Of a stretch of 64,000 nucleotides of DNA, positions 45,072-54,953 are shown piece after piece (the stretch's first letter is position 1; every line of letters begins with the position of its first letter). The translations under genes were made by a program, and so were the position numbers. Under the pieces are notes generated by a model. The model did no database searches, was not told the origin of the DNA, and was given only the letters and a program-made list of their open reading frames with translations. The DNA is from Sphingobacterium sp. SYP-B4668 (GTDB taxonomy: Bacteria > Bacteroidota > Bacteroidia > Sphingobacteriales > Sphingobacteriaceae), in contig NZ_CP115483.1 in assembly GCF_027627455.1 (NCBI RefSeq), forward strand, positions 5,270,001-5,334,000, given 5' to 3'.

Positions 45072-46481
45072 ATGGAAGAGGAATTCGAATTTGGTTCTCC
45101 AGAAGAACAGAAATTTTCAGTTGACCGCTATGAAGAGATGATCAGAAATGAAGATCAATATTTCTTCGACACGAAGGCTTTTGAGGGAATCATCGAATAC
45201 TATATGGATAAGAATGATCCTATAAAAGCATTACAAGTTGTTGACTACGCAATTAGTCAACATCCCTTCGAGACGAACTTCTTTTTGAAGCAGGCGCAAC
45301 TATTTGCGGCAACCAACCAATTTCATAGTGCATTAACGGCACTAGAGAAAGCGGAGCTTTTAGAGCCGTCTGAAGGGGATATATATCTCATAAAAGGTAG
45401 TATACTTGGCTCTTTAAATAATTTTGAAGAGGCACACCGTAATTTAGAGCGAGCACTGGAACTTTCAGATAGCAAAGATGAAGTTTACTATCAAATCAGT
45501 GGTTTGTATCAATCTGAGGGAGATTATGATAAAGCAATCCATTACTTGCGCAAGTCCCTCGAACTCAATATGGAAAATCAAGACGCGCTCTATGAATTAG
45601 CCTTCTGTTACGACGTGTTAGACAAACAGGAGGAAAGTGTTGCTTTTTATCTCCAATATATTGACAATGACCCCTACTCCTACGCCGCTTGGTACAATCT
45701 TGGGAATGCATATCACAAGCTGAGTCAATACCGGGAGGCAATAGACGCTTACGACTATGCCATCCTGATTAAGGAAAACTTTTCGTCGGCGTATTTCAAT
45801 AAGGGAAATGCGTTAGTCAACCTAGACTTTTTTCAAGAGGCAATAGATGTCTATAAGCAGACTTTTGAATATGAACCCCCAAGTGCCGAAACTTACTGCG
45901 CCATAGGCGAATGCTATGAAAAATTGGAGCAGATGGATGAAGCTCGCCAATATTATAAGAAAGCGGTCAAACTAGATAGCCACATGGGCGATGCGTGGTT
46001 CGGAATCGGCGTCACATTAGACTTTGAAGAACGTTACTTTGAATCGCTTCACTTTTATAAAAAGGCATTGGATATCGACGATAAAAACCCCGATTACTGG
46101 TTTGCGATTGCCGACGCTCGATATAAATTAAAACAACTTGAAGAAGCCGAGAAAGCCTATGCAAAGGTTGTAGAACTCAACCCTACTGATATAGAGGCAT
46201 GGTTAGATTTCTCCTCTATTTACTTTGAACAAAGTAAGTTTTTGGAAGCCATTGATACTATCGCTGATGCGATCAAGAATAATCCAGAGGCGGCCGAACT
46301 GTATTACAGAATGGTTGCTTACCTGTTTGCAAATGGTCAATACAACGAGGCACTCAACTTTCTAGAAATAGGTCTAGCTACTGACCCGGACAAGCATTAT
46401 ATCATCTTTGAATACCTTCCACAGCTTCAGGGCAATAAGATTATTGTTGACATCATAAAAAAATACGCTTTAAAAGACTAA
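45072..46481 (+). CDS. Tetratricopeptide repeat protein
   Basis: A 469-residue cytosolic TPR protein without a signal peptide. At least ten 34-residue repeats are visible, for example PIKALQVVDYAISQHPFETN, YDKAIHYLRKSLELNMENQD, YREAIDAYDYAILIKENFSS and LEEAEKAYAKVVELNPTDIE. It overlaps aroE by one base (TAATG) and is the first gene of a five-gene operon. A scaffold role is likely; partner unknown. Confidence 0.9.
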   Translation: MEEEFEFGSPEEQKFSVDRYEEMIRNEDQYFFDTKAFEGIIEYYMDKNDPIKALQVVDYAISQHPFETNFFLKQAQLFAATNQFHSALTALEKAELLEPSEGDIYLIKGSILGSLNNFEEAHRNLERALELSDSKDEVYYQISGLYQSEGDYDKAIHYLRKSLELNMENQDALYELAFCYDVLDKQEESVAFYLQYIDNDPYSYAAWYNLGNAYHKLSQYREAIDAYDYAILIKENFSSAYFNKGNALVNLDFFQEAIDVYKQTFEYEPPSAETYCAIGECYEKLEQMDEARQYYKKAVKLDSHMGDAWFGIGVTLDFEERYFESLHFYKKALDIDDKNPDYWFAIADARYKLKQLEEAEKAYAKVVELNPTDIEAWLDFSSIYFEQSKFLEAIDTIADAIKNNPEAAELYYRMVAYLFANGQYNEALNFLEIGLATDPDKHYIIFEYLPQLQGNKIIVDIIKKYALKD

Positions 46482-47230
46482 TGAAGAAATTAGGCCTGAT
46501 TGGCTTTCCACTGGGACATTCTTTTTCAAAAAAATTCTATCTGGAAAAATTTGAGAAAGAAAATATTAAAGATATAGAATATGACCTCTACGCTATCGAA
46601 GATATCGAGACTTTCCACAGTCTGTATCAGACTATGGAAGGTCTCTATGGCGTCAATGTCACCATTCCACACAAGCAAAGTATTATACGATTTTTAGATG
46701 AGCTGTCTGACGAGGCTAAAGAAATAAAAGCTGTCAACTGTATACAGATTCGCAAGAAAGGAGAACACTACCACCTGAAAGGCTTCAATACTGATGCCTT
46801 TGGATTTGAACAATCCTTAATCCCATTGTTAAAACCCCATCATCGAAATGCGCTGGTACTGGGTAATGGGGGAGCGGCTCAGGCAGTAGTATATGTACTG
46901 TCTAGGCTCGGTATTAACTACCGTTTCGTGAGCCGAATAAAAACGGAAGACAACCTTTGTTATCAAGATCTGAATAATGCCCTGATGCAGGAGTATAGCT
47001 TAATTATCAACTGCTCTCCCTTGGGTACATTTCCAAATATAGACAGCTGTCCGAATATCCCTTACGAGTCGCTATCCGAAAACCACCTACTATACGATTT
47101 GGTCTACAACCCCGAACTTACACTTTTCCTACAGAAAGGAAAAGAAAGAGGAGCAACAATCAAAAACGGATATGAGATGCTTCTATTACAAGCTGAGAAA
47201 AATTGGGAAGTCTGGAATGAAAGCCTATGA
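46481..47230 (+). CDS. aroE: Shikimate dehydrogenase
   Basis: AroE reduces 3-dehydroshikimate with NADPH in aromatic amino acid synthesis. The 249-residue protein has GFPLGHSFSKKFY (substrate-binding Ser residues), NVTIPHKQ (catalytic Lys), FNTDAFGFEQSL and the nucleotide loop VLGNGGAAQAVVYVLSRLG. The C-terminus has NGYEMLLLQAEKNWEVW. The gene starts within the stop of the TPR gene and overlaps gldD by 4 nt (ATGA). Confidence 0.95.
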   Translation: MKKLGLIGFPLGHSFSKKFYLEKFEKENIKDIEYDLYAIEDIETFHSLYQTMEGLYGVNVTIPHKQSIIRFLDELSDEAKEIKAVNCIQIRKKGEHYHLKGFNTDAFGFEQSLIPLLKPHHRNALVLGNGGAAQAVVYVLSRLGINYRFVSRIKTEDNLCYQDLNNALMQEYSLIINCSPLGTFPNIDSCPNIPYESLSENHLLYDLVYNPELTLFLQKGKERGATIKNGYEMLLLQAEKNWEVWNESL

Positions 47231-47814
47231 ATCAACGAATCTACGTAGCTATTGTACTCGTGCTAATTGGACTATTGGGTCTTCAAGCCTGTCAAGAAGA
47301 TTACTCGCCAAAACCACGCGGCTATTTTAGAATTGAATTTCCAGAGAAAAAATATGCTAGCACCCAAACTGGGTGTCCCTTTGATTTTGAAATCCCAACC
47401 TATGCTCGACTGAGCAAAGACGATAATAAAGAAGCGAAACCTTGCTGGCTAAATCTAGATTTTCCAGCATTCAATGCTCGTCTACATTTAAGCTACTTTC
47501 ATATTGACAACAGTGCATCCTTGCAGCAACTGACGGAAGATGCTCGGACTTTTGCCTTCAATCACACGGTCAAAGCGACGGCTATTGAACAAAAGAGAAT
47601 CTTCGACCAAAGCCGTCGAATCTATGGCATACAATATTATATTAGAGGAAATACGGCTTCAAATGACCAGTTTTTTGTATCTGACAGCACTACACACTAT
47701 CTTAGAGGTGCGCTATATTTTAATGAAAAGCCACATCTGGACTCTATACAACCGGTATTGGATTTCATAAACAATGATATTGAACGTATCATCGAAACGA
47801 TTCATTGGAAATAA
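47227..47814 (+). CDS. gldD: Gliding motility lipoprotein GldD
   Basis: A 195-residue lipoprotein: signal LVLIGLLGLQAC (lipid Cys at about residue 22). The conserved start of the mature part YSPKPRGYFRIEFPEKKY and the following CPFDFEIPTYARL match GldD. GldD is required for gliding in Flavobacterium johnsoniae and is also conserved in many non-gliding Bacteroidota. The other gld genes are not in this window, so gliding is not shown. ATGA overlap with aroE. Confidence 0.88.
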   Translation: MNQRIYVAIVLVLIGLLGLQACQEDYSPKPRGYFRIEFPEKKYASTQTGCPFDFEIPTYARLSKDDNKEAKPCWLNLDFPAFNARLHLSYFHIDNSASLQQLTEDARTFAFNHTVKATAIEQKRIFDQSRRIYGIQYYIRGNTASNDQFFVSDSTTHYLRGALYFNEKPHLDSIQPVLDFINNDIERIIETIHWK

Positions 47815-47833
47815 ATTGTATTTTTGATTCACT

Positions 47834-48475
47834 ATGGTACACTTAAAACAGTTTGTCTGTAATCCCTATCAAGAAAATACCTACATACTCTACGATGATC
47901 AAGGAAATTGTGCGATCATCGACCCTGGTATGTATGGAAATACTGAAGAAACTGCTTTTCTACAATTTATTTCAGAGAAGTCACTGACGCCGGTTTTACT
48001 TCTTAACACACATTGTCACATAGACCATGTACTTGGCAATCATTTTGTACATGAACATTTTGGCCTCTTTCCACAATTTCATGAGGGAGAGCTCCCGCTA
48101 CTCATTGAAGTTCAAAACTATGCACCACAAATGGGGATTCGTTATGAAGTATCACCTATAGGAGAGCATTTTTTAAGCGAGACGGGAACCGTTTCTTTTG
48201 GGGAGGAACAACTCCAACTAATTTTTGTACCAGGACACTCTCCTGCACATCTCTGCTTCTATCATGAAAAGCAAAAATTTGTGATTGGTGGGGATGCGCT
48301 ATTCAGGGGAAGCATAGGTCGAACGGATTTACCAGGAGGAAATCATGATCAACTCCTCACGAGTATCAAACAACGGCTGTATACTTTGCCTGAGGACGTC
48401 ACAGTATACCCTGGACATGGCCCCGCAACCACAATAGGTGAAGAGAAAAAATCCAATCCATTTGTTAGAGGTTAA
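47834..48475 (+). CDS. MBL-fold metal-dependent hydrolase
   Basis: A 213-residue metallo-beta-lactamase fold protein of the glyoxalase II-like group. Metal ligands: THCHIDHVLGN (HxHxDH), PGHSPAHLCFY, GGDALFRGSIGRTDLPGG and YPGHGPATTIGEEK. The C-terminus lacks the long helical domain of true GloB, so it is likely a smaller thioesterase-type enzyme. It is 19 nt after gldD and 7 nt before the FtsX-like gene. Confidence 0.92.
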   Translation: MVHLKQFVCNPYQENTYILYDDQGNCAIIDPGMYGNTEETAFLQFISEKSLTPVLLLNTHCHIDHVLGNHFVHEHFGLFPQFHEGELPLLIEVQNYAPQMGIRYEVSPIGEHFLSETGTVSFGEEQLQLIFVPGHSPAHLCFYHEKQKFVIGGDALFRGSIGRTDLPGGNHDQLLTSIKQRLYTLPEDVTVYPGHGPATTIGEEKKSNPFVRG

Positions 48476-48482
48476 GTAAAAC

Positions 48483-49718
48483 ATGAAGCTGTCTCACTTT
48501 TTTGCCCGACGATATCTTTTTTCGAAAAAATCGGTAAATGCCATCAACATTATCTCGACAATTAGTGTAGTGGGTGTTTTGGTAAGTAGTGCGGCACTAG
48601 TCATTGTACTTTCCTTCTATAACGGCATGGAAAAGGTAATCCTTTCCATGTTTAGTACCTTCTCTCCCGAATTGCGAGTCGAACCTGCTGAAGGAAAATT
48701 ATTCTCAACCCACAACGAATTATTTGAAAACCTTCGCAAACAAAAAGAAATCAAAGGTTACAGCGAAGTGTTGGAGGAAAAAGTATTACTACAATATGGT
48801 AATCACCAGTTCATTGGCCAAATCAAAGGAATCGAGCCCAAAAGCCTGAACCAACATGCTGCAGATAGTATGCTATACGCTGGAGAATTCACCATTTCAA
48901 AAGAAAATGTAAGTTATGCTATTATCGGAGCTAGCGTACAGGCCAATTTACAAATCCCAATCGTAGGACTCCAAAATACAATGCTGGTCAATTCACCGAA
49001 GAAGGGTGGCGGTAACGCTGTAAATCCAGCTGATGATATCATACAGAGGGGAATTAGCCCTAGAGGGGTATTGAAGTACCAGCAAGGATTTGACAACCTC
49101 ATTATAACGCCTATAGACTTTGCTAGAGATGCTTTAGGAGAATATGAGAAAGTCTCTGCTATCGAAATCTACACACACAATCCTGACGGCTTAACAACCA
49201 TTGAGGAACAAATACAAGCTATGCTTGGGGATGAATTTAGAGTCTTGAATCGGGAAGAGCAAAATCCGACTCTATATAAGACTGTCCGTACCGAGAAATG
49301 GGCAGTTTTCTTCATTCTTACCTTTATCGGTATTATTGCAATCTTTAATATCATAGGCTCTATGACGATGCTCGTCATAGACAAGCGTCAAGATATGATT
49401 ATCCTCAAGAGCTTAGGCGCTGAAAATTCACTGATTCAACGAATCTTTTACAATGAAGGGATGCTAATTTCACTAATAGGCAGCACTTTTGGAATACTGA
49501 TTGGTTATATATTTTGTTTCGCTCAGGATACTTTCGGATTCATTCGCACGCAAGAAGGACAGAATAGTATTATAGATGCTTACCCGGTGGACATGAGGCT
49601 AACTGATTTTGGATTAGTCTTTTTGACAGTGCTATTAGTGTCTATCGTCATCTCGTACCTTTCGTCTTACTTAAGCGTCAAGGCTATCGGTAGCTTTCAT
49701 ACAAAAACATCAGAATAA
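48483..49718 (+). CDS. ABC transporter permease, LolC/E-FtsX type
   Basis: A 411-residue membrane permease with one N-terminal helix (AINIISTISVVGVLVSSAALVIVLSF), a large periplasmic MacB-PCD-like domain (about residues 45-270), and three C-terminal helices in an FtsX domain (WAVFFILTFIGIIAIFNIIGSMTML and following). The LolC/E type extracts lipoproteins from the inner membrane, fitting a gldD and envelope operon. The matching ATPase (LolD-like) is not adjacent. Confidence 0.87.
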   Translation: MKLSHFFARRYLFSKKSVNAINIISTISVVGVLVSSAALVIVLSFYNGMEKVILSMFSTFSPELRVEPAEGKLFSTHNELFENLRKQKEIKGYSEVLEEKVLLQYGNHQFIGQIKGIEPKSLNQHAADSMLYAGEFTISKENVSYAIIGASVQANLQIPIVGLQNTMLVNSPKKGGGNAVNPADDIIQRGISPRGVLKYQQGFDNLIITPIDFARDALGEYEKVSAIEIYTHNPDGLTTIEEQIQAMLGDEFRVLNREEQNPTLYKTVRTEKWAVFFILTFIGIIAIFNIIGSMTMLVIDKRQDMIILKSLGAENSLIQRIFYNEGMLISLIGSTFGILIGYIFCFAQDTFGFIRTQEGQNSIIDAYPVDMRLTDFGLVFLTVLLVSIVISYLSSYLSVKAIGSFHTKTSE

Positions 49719-49727
49719 AAAGAAAAG

Positions 49728-50378
49728 TTAGTATTTTAATTTCTTACGGCTGAAATCACCCTTTACGATGTCATTAATTAAGCTTCCCCAAGCGAAGGGA
49801 TTCAAGAGGGGATTGGCATATTTTTGATTGATTGCTTTGTTGGTGAGTCCTATATGACGTTGAACCGAGTTAAAATTTTGAATTTCCTCTGCGCTTCGAG
49901 GTGTAATTCGCGCTAACGCTGCCAACGCTTCAGGAGAAACATTCTTACGTACTGTAGCAATCGCATCGTCTCCAACTTGCAGGGCCATAAAAGCAATATT
50001 AAACTCCTCGATACTTGCCCAAGGAAACGGAGTTACCATAGGCAATTCCTTTACCAAACTTTTCATCAGAATAGCAGCAGTATACTTATCATCTGCCGTG
50101 TGAGGAATGACAAAGGAAGTAGGGTCATACCCTATAGAAGAAAACCGCACCGTATCCCCCACATGCGCTACAAAGGAAAAAAAACCTTCATGATTAGATA
50201 CGTAGACCTGCTCAGCTCGATCTCCATTTCTAATTGTTACAAATGGTACAGGCAATTCCGATCCAATAGCATGAATTATTCCGCTAAATTGTACAATCTT
50301 CTTTTCTTGTGCAAAAGAAAGAGAAGACAGCATTAAAGCTAAAAATAATAAAAAAGTATATTTTCGGTTTATTACCAT
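49728..50378 (-). CDS. Secreted carboxypeptidase-regulatory-like domain protein
   Basis: About 216 residues from the ATG at 50378, which gives a clean signal peptide (RKYTFLLFLALMLSSLSFA); the frame opens 22 codons earlier but without a signal. A CarboxypepD_reg-like beta-sandwich spans about residues 25-105 (VQFSGIIHAIGSELPVPFVTI, FFSFVAHVGDTVRFSSIGYD). A helical tail of unknown function follows. It converges on the FtsX-like gene. No family function known. Confidence 0.8.
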   Translation of the reverse strand: MVINRKYTFLLFLALMLSSLSFAQEKKIVQFSGIIHAIGSELPVPFVTIRNGDRAEQVYVSNHEGFFSFVAHVGDTVRFSSIGYDPTSFVIPHTADDKYTAAILMKSLVKELPMVTPFPWASIEEFNIAFMALQVGDDAIATVRKNVSPEALAALARITPRSAEEIQNFNSVQRHIGLTNKAINQKYANPLLNPFAWGSLINDIVKGDFSRKKLKY

Positions 50379-50449
50379 GACTACAAAACTAAACAATTCA
50401 CCATAAATGGTGCTGTTAAAATCTGTTAATAGTTTAACAACCAATGTTC

Positions 50450-50731
50450 TTACAGAACATTTGGAGAAGGTGTTGTAGCATTTGGATCATCTACACTTGT
50501 AATATTAAGTGCCTCTACTGCGGTTATCTCAGGTACAGCCTTTCGTATCGCCTGCTCCAACCCTGCTTTAAATGTCATAATGCTCATAGAACAGGAAGCA
50601 CAAGCCCCTGTAAGTCTCAATTTTACAACATTATCAGCGGTAATCTCGTCCACGCTTACGTTCCCTCCATCTGTCTCTAAATAAGGTCTAATAGTATCTA
50701 AGGCCTGCTCAACTCTCTCGTGTAACGTCAT
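50450..50731 (-). CDS. NifU C-terminal domain (Nfu-type) iron-sulfur protein
   Basis: A 93-residue NifU_C protein with the cluster-binding CASCSMSIMTFKAGLEQAI region and RPYLETDGGNVSVDEIT, which position the domain exactly as in Nfu/NifU. It would carry Fe-S clusters to target proteins in the cytosol. It is monocistronic in this window, between a secreted protein gene and the divergent bamD promoter. Confidence 0.93.
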   Translation of the reverse strand: MTLHERVEQALDTIRPYLETDGGNVSVDEITADNVVKLRLTGACASCSMSIMTFKAGLEQAIRKAVPEITAVEALNITSVDDPNATTPSPNVL

Positions 50732-50941
50732 ATCAATTTATTTATATTAATTTGATTTGTAAATATAAGGAATTATTCGAAATTACCCTGTATCGCTGCC
50801 GTCACATTCACCTTTTTTCAACACCTTTGTGACAAAAATATACTTTGTCTATGATGTCAACGCTGTAGTTAAAGTTTGTTAAATTCGGAAGCGTAATTGT
50901 GAGGAACTTATCTTTGCGCTATATTGCATATCAAAAATTAA

Positions 50942-50972
50942 TTGACTATTATATCAAATTCACTTATCTTTG
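50942..50972 (+). promoter_or_regulatory. Promoter of the bamD-rpoZ-coaBC operon
   Basis: TTG (50942-50944), 20-bp spacer, TATCTTTG (50965-50972) matching TAnnTTTG. The ATG is 5 bp further on, so the transcript would be nearly leaderless. Confidence 0.6.
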
Positions 50973-50976
50973 TAAA

Positions 50977-51891
50977 ATGTTTTTAAATAGGCGTTTAGTG
51001 GCAGTCGTTGCCGGGTTATTGCTCATTATATTTGTAAGTGGCTGTAAGAGTAAGTATGAGAAGTTGCGTGCAAGCAATAATCTACCTTTAAAGTATCAAG
51101 AGGCGGTTAAATATTACGAGAAGAAAAAGTACACAAAAGCACTGGCCCTATTTGATGATTTGATGCAGCGCTATAGAGGACAGGCTGAGGCAGAGGATTT
51201 GTATTATTATACGGCCTACACTAACTACCGCCTAAAAGACTACACATCAGCTCGTTACCATTTCAAACAATTTGCACAGACTTTTCCAAATAGTGCAAAA
51301 GCAGAAGAATGTCGTTTCATGTCTGCCTACTGTTTTTATCTTGATTCCCCTCGTTACAGCTTGGACCAAGAGAACACAAGAAAAGCTATAGATGAGTTAC
51401 AATTATTTGTCAACCTATATCCAGAGTCGGAAAAAGCTAAAGAAGCGTCGGATTTGATTCAAACCCTCAGAGATAAATTAGAGCGAAAAGCATTTTCGAA
51501 TGCCAGACTCTACTATGATATGGGATTAAACGACGACTATAAAGCCGCCGTAATTGCTTTAGAAAATGTCTTGAAAGATTACCCAGATACAAAGTATGCG
51601 GAGGAGATTAATTATCTTATCATCAAATCACAGTATAAATACGCAGAAAAAAGCCACCCTCGTAGACAAGAAGAACGCTACAGCAAAGTCATCGACTACT
51701 ATCAAGAATTTATCGAAGACTATCCAGAGAGTAAGCACCTGAAAGAGGTAGAAGGAATAAGAAAAGATTCGGAGGTGAGTATGGCACAATCCATTAAGAA
51801 ATGGAATGAAATTAAAAAATCTATTGAAGAGCAAGAAAGAGAGTTGGGCATCAACCAACAAGGTGAGAATACAGCTGAAGAGCAAAAATAA
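50977..51891 (+). CDS. bamD: Outer-membrane assembly factor BamD
   Basis: BamD is the essential lipoprotein of the BAM complex that folds outer-membrane proteins. The product from the ATG at 50977 has about 304 residues, with lipoprotein signal LLLIIFVSGC (lipid Cys about residue 23); the frame extends 26 codons upstream, but these precede the promoter. TPR-like helical repeats follow (YQEAVKYYEKKKYTKALALFDDL, YYYTAYTNYRLKDYTSARYHFK). It precedes the omega subunit and coaBC, an arrangement typical of Bacteroidota. Confidence 0.9.
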   Translation: MFLNRRLVAVVAGLLLIIFVSGCKSKYEKLRASNNLPLKYQEAVKYYEKKKYTKALALFDDLMQRYRGQAEAEDLYYYTAYTNYRLKDYTSARYHFKQFAQTFPNSAKAEECRFMSAYCFYLDSPRYSLDQENTRKAIDELQLFVNLYPESEKAKEASDLIQTLRDKLERKAFSNARLYYDMGLNDDYKAAVIALENVLKDYPDTKYAEEINYLIIKSQYKYAEKSHPRRQEERYSKVIDYYQEFIEDYPESKHLKEVEGIRKDSEVSMAQSIKKWNEIKKSIEEQERELGINQQGENTAEEQK

Positions 51892-51917
51892 TTAAGAAAC
51901 TAGTAAATACCATCAAT

Positions 51918-52247
51918 ATGAGTCAAACAAACAACAACAGTCTTCCTAACAGTACTGTAACACGTGATTTGAGACAATTAGATAAAGGCACAGACAACCT
52001 ATATGAATCTATTGTAGTAATATCCAAAAGAGCGAATCAAATTTCCGTTGATATTAAGGAAGAATTGAACAGTAAACTGGCCGAATTTGCTAGTAGCAAC
52101 GATAACCTTGAGGAAGTTTTCGAAAATCGCGAACAAATCGAAATTTCAAAACATTACGAGCGCATGCCTAAGCCTAGCTTAGTGGCTATTGATGAATTCC
52201 TACATGATAAGGTTTATTACAGAAACCCATCTAAAGAGCAAGATTAA
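51918..52247 (+). CDS. rpoZ: RNA polymerase omega-like subunit (RpoZ/Rpb6)
   Basis: A 109-residue protein whose middle, DKGTDNLYESIVVISKRANQI, matches the omega/Rpb6 core (YxSIVVISKRANQI) that binds the beta' C-terminus. A C-terminal extension (RMPKPSLVAIDEFLHDKVYYR) is normal for Bacteroidota, where the family was hard to detect by sequence. The gene lies 26 nt after bamD and 9 nt before coaBC, the usual order. Confidence 0.88.
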   Translation: MSQTNNNSLPNSTVTRDLRQLDKGTDNLYESIVVISKRANQISVDIKEELNSKLAEFASSNDNLEEVFENREQIEISKHYERMPKPSLVAIDEFLHDKVYYRNPSKEQD

Positions 52248-52256
52248 TAATACAAA

Positions 52257-53462
52257 ATGTCTTTGATAGGCAAAAATATTGTAATTGGTGTATGCGGCAG
52301 TATTGCCGCATACAAAATTGCGACACTTGTCCGCCTTCTTACTAAAGAAGGAGCCAAAGTCAAGGTCCTAATGACCCATGAGGCTACTCACTTCATTACT
52401 CCTCTTACCTTATCTACACTCTCTAATAATCCAGTGTTCGTTGATTATTTCGACGAAAAAACAGGAGAATGGAACAATCATGTCCATATTGGACTCGAAG
52501 CAGATATTCTACTATTTGCCCCGCTTACCGCGAACACATTGGGAAAATTAGCAAATGGTCTTTGCGACAATTTGCTAACAGCCGTATATCTTTCAGCCAA
52601 ATGTCCGGTATTCTACGCTCCTGCTATGGATTTGGACATGTGGAAGCACCCAAGTACTATTCGTAATATTAGCTCATTAAATTCATATGGGAATATAATG
52701 ATTCCACCAGGTGAAGGAGAGCTTGCCAGCGGATTAATTGGCGAGGGACGATTAGCCGAACCAGCTGAGATTCTTTCTCATTTAACTTCTTTTTTTGAAA
52801 ATGGAGATGCTCTAAAAGGAAAAACAGCGTTAGTCACAGCAGGTCCAACACATGAAGCAATTGACCCAGTCAGATTCATAGGTAATCACTCCAGTGGAAA
52901 AATGGGCTATGCAATAGCTCAAAGGTTAAAAGAACTTGGTGCGACTGTTACCCTTATTTCAGGGCCAACTGCTTTAGAACACCCCCAAGGGGTAGATACA
53001 ATTGCTGTCACATCTGCTCAAGAAATGTTTGAAAAGACGGAAGCTTGTTTTGAACAATCCGATATTATAGTCATGAGTGCAGCGGTTGCGGACTATACCC
53101 CTCAAACAGTTGCGGACCAAAAAATCAAAAAAAAGGAAGACACCTTCTCCATCGATATGAAAAAGACTATCGATATACTGGCAACTCTTGGAAAACGGAA
53201 GAGGGATAATCAAGTCCTTATTGGCTTTGCTTTAGAGACAAATAATGAATTAGAGAACGCAAAGGCGAAGCTCGTTAAGAAAAATCTAGACTTCATCGTC
53301 TTAAACTCTATGCAAGATATCGGTGCTGGCTTTGCTAAAGACACCAACAAAATTACCATTATTACTCAAAATGGCAAAGAGCAGGTCTTTGCATTGAAGT
53401 CAAAAATGGAAGTCGCAAAAGACATTTGTCAGATTATTGTGGAGCACCTAGCTAAAAGCTAA
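52257..53462 (+). CDS. coaBC: Bifunctional phosphopantothenoylcysteine decarboxylase / phosphopantothenate-cysteine ligase
   Basis: A 401-residue bifunctional CoA-synthesis enzyme. The N-terminal flavoprotein half (about 1-180) has GVCGSIAAYKIA, APLTANTLGKLANGLCDNLL and APAMDLDMW (active-site segment). The C-terminal ligase half (about 190-401) has TAGPTHEAIDPVRFIGNHSSGKMG and AAVADYTP. Both active regions are present, so no frameshift or loss is evident. The stop is 3 bp from that of the convergent methyltransferase. Confidence 0.95.
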   Translation: MSLIGKNIVIGVCGSIAAYKIATLVRLLTKEGAKVKVLMTHEATHFITPLTLSTLSNNPVFVDYFDEKTGEWNNHVHIGLEADILLFAPLTANTLGKLANGLCDNLLTAVYLSAKCPVFYAPAMDLDMWKHPSTIRNISSLNSYGNIMIPPGEGELASGLIGEGRLAEPAEILSHLTSFFENGDALKGKTALVTAGPTHEAIDPVRFIGNHSSGKMGYAIAQRLKELGATVTLISGPTALEHPQGVDTIAVTSAQEMFEKTEACFEQSDIIVMSAAVADYTPQTVADQKIKKKEDTFSIDMKKTIDILATLGKRKRDNQVLIGFALETNNELENAKAKLVKKNLDFIVLNSMQDIGAGFAKDTNKITIITQNGKEQVFALKSKMEVAKDICQIIVEHLAKS

Positions 53463-53465
53463 AGC

Positions 53466-54827
53466 TTACAAATGAACAATTCTACTTTCTTTAGGGTAGT
53501 AATTGTTAATTCTATTCTTCAACACCTTCACCCACCCCAAATCAACGCCATCATAGTAAACCAATGCCCATCCATTTGGCATTTCGTGCTGTGGAGATAT
53601 ATTTTCCTTTCGCAAATAATCTCGTGCTTCCTCAAGCGAGACAACTAGTTTTGGAATCTCTTTCTTAATGTGATTGCTCAGAGCCAATCCATGACTCGGA
53701 ATTAAATCCTTCCCCGACATTTTACCTATATCCGTTCCGACTAACCTTAGATAAAGAACATTTTGAAGAATTTTCAAATCCAGTTCGTATCGTTTTGGAA
53801 AAATATGTATATGCTCATGGTGTAAGAAAGCCGTATGATCATCTGGAGTTTCTATCCAACTTGCTAAGAGGCTTTTCGGCACCTCTGACTTTTCCGCTTT
53901 TATTTTTCTCCTACTAAACGTCTCCTGAGCAGTGACTTTTTCAAAAACTGCAATGAAGAATCCCTCGCCCCTCACTTTATGTGGATAGAAACGATAGCCA
54001 TAAGCAGCCTTTTCCTTTGATCTCGTCTCCTCTATACCCCAATCCGAATTCACAGCTATACGCTTAGATTGAAGTCCGTAGTTTCCAATCAACCAATCCG
54101 CAATATCCTCATTTTCCTCTTCCGAGTATGAGCAAGTCGAATACAAAAGTATTCCACCACTCCGAAGCGAATCAATTGAGTTCGCAAGAATACGCTGTTG
54201 TCTTTCCTTACAAAGTTTAACATTTGCCTCAGACCATTCGTCTATAGCAGAACTATCCTTTCTAAACATACCAGAGCCCGAACAGGGAGCATCGACCAAC
54301 ATCATATCAAAATATCCAGGTAACCTACTAAAGGCACTAGGATCATTGTTAGTCACTACAATATTAGAGTTACCCCATCGAATGACATTTTCCATTAGGA
54401 TATTTACTCTAGACTTAATAATTTCATTTGCTACTATTAGGCTTTCGTCATCAAGGAAACTATTTAACAAAGTAGTCTTTCCTCCCGGCGCGGCACAAAG
54501 ATCCAATACTCGAATAGGTTCCTTATCCAAACCCAACTTCTCGATAATATGCGCGATGAACATCGAAGAGGCATCCTGAGAATAATAACTTCCTGCATGG
54601 TAAAGTGGATCCAACGTAAAAGAGGGTCTATTACCTAAATAGAAACCTCTTGTACACCAAGGAACCTTCTCCGCTCCCAAAAATGGGACATTGGTAATCT
54701 TCTTATCATTAATACGTACGGCGCTCTGTCGCTCGCCTCTCTCATGAATTTCTATAAAAGCCTCCTTGTCAAATGTCGGATTTACACCTAGTTTCTCAAT
54801 TAGCGAATTTGGCAGGATATTACTCAT
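53466..54827 (-). CDS. RsmB/RsmF-family 16S rRNA m5C methyltransferase
   Basis: A 453-residue SAM-dependent RNA cytosine-C5 methyltransferase. The SAM site is VLDLCAAPGGKTTLLNSFL (about residues 110-128). The catalytic Cys pair is in DAPCSGSGMFRKD and LLYSTCSYSEEENEDIA. A C-terminal extension of about 170 residues (about 280-453: AYGYRFYPHKVRGEGFFIAV, GKDLIPSHGLALS) matches the RsmF/YebU subfamily with a PUA-like domain. It modifies 16S rRNA, fitting its presence a few kb from the rRNA operon only by chance. Start ATG at 54827. Confidence 0.93.
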   Translation of the reverse strand: MSNILPNSLIEKLGVNPTFDKEAFIEIHERGERQSAVRINDKKITNVPFLGAEKVPWCTRGFYLGNRPSFTLDPLYHAGSYYSQDASSMFIAHIIEKLGLDKEPIRVLDLCAAPGGKTTLLNSFLDDESLIVANEIIKSRVNILMENVIRWGNSNIVVTNNDPSAFSRLPGYFDMMLVDAPCSGSGMFRKDSSAIDEWSEANVKLCKERQQRILANSIDSLRSGGILLYSTCSYSEEENEDIADWLIGNYGLQSKRIAVNSDWGIEETRSKEKAAYGYRFYPHKVRGEGFFIAVFEKVTAQETFSRRKIKAEKSEVPKSLLASWIETPDDHTAFLHHEHIHIFPKRYELDLKILQNVLYLRLVGTDIGKMSGKDLIPSHGLALSNHIKKEIPKLVVSLEEARDYLRKENISPQHEMPNGWALVYYDGVDLGWVKVLKNRINNYYPKESRIVHL

Positions 54828-54953
54828 CGTGTAGTGATATGTTTATGCTTGTAAAGTTAATAATTATCAAAAAAAATCGAGGTTATTTATTGATAACAAC
54901 CTTATACAATTAAGATTTATTCCTTCAATATACCATAGCTCACATGATGTAAC

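Noticed and set aside
47227..47814. Evidence of gliding motility
   Set aside because: gldD alone is common in non-gliding Bacteroidota; the other gld and spr genes are not in this window.
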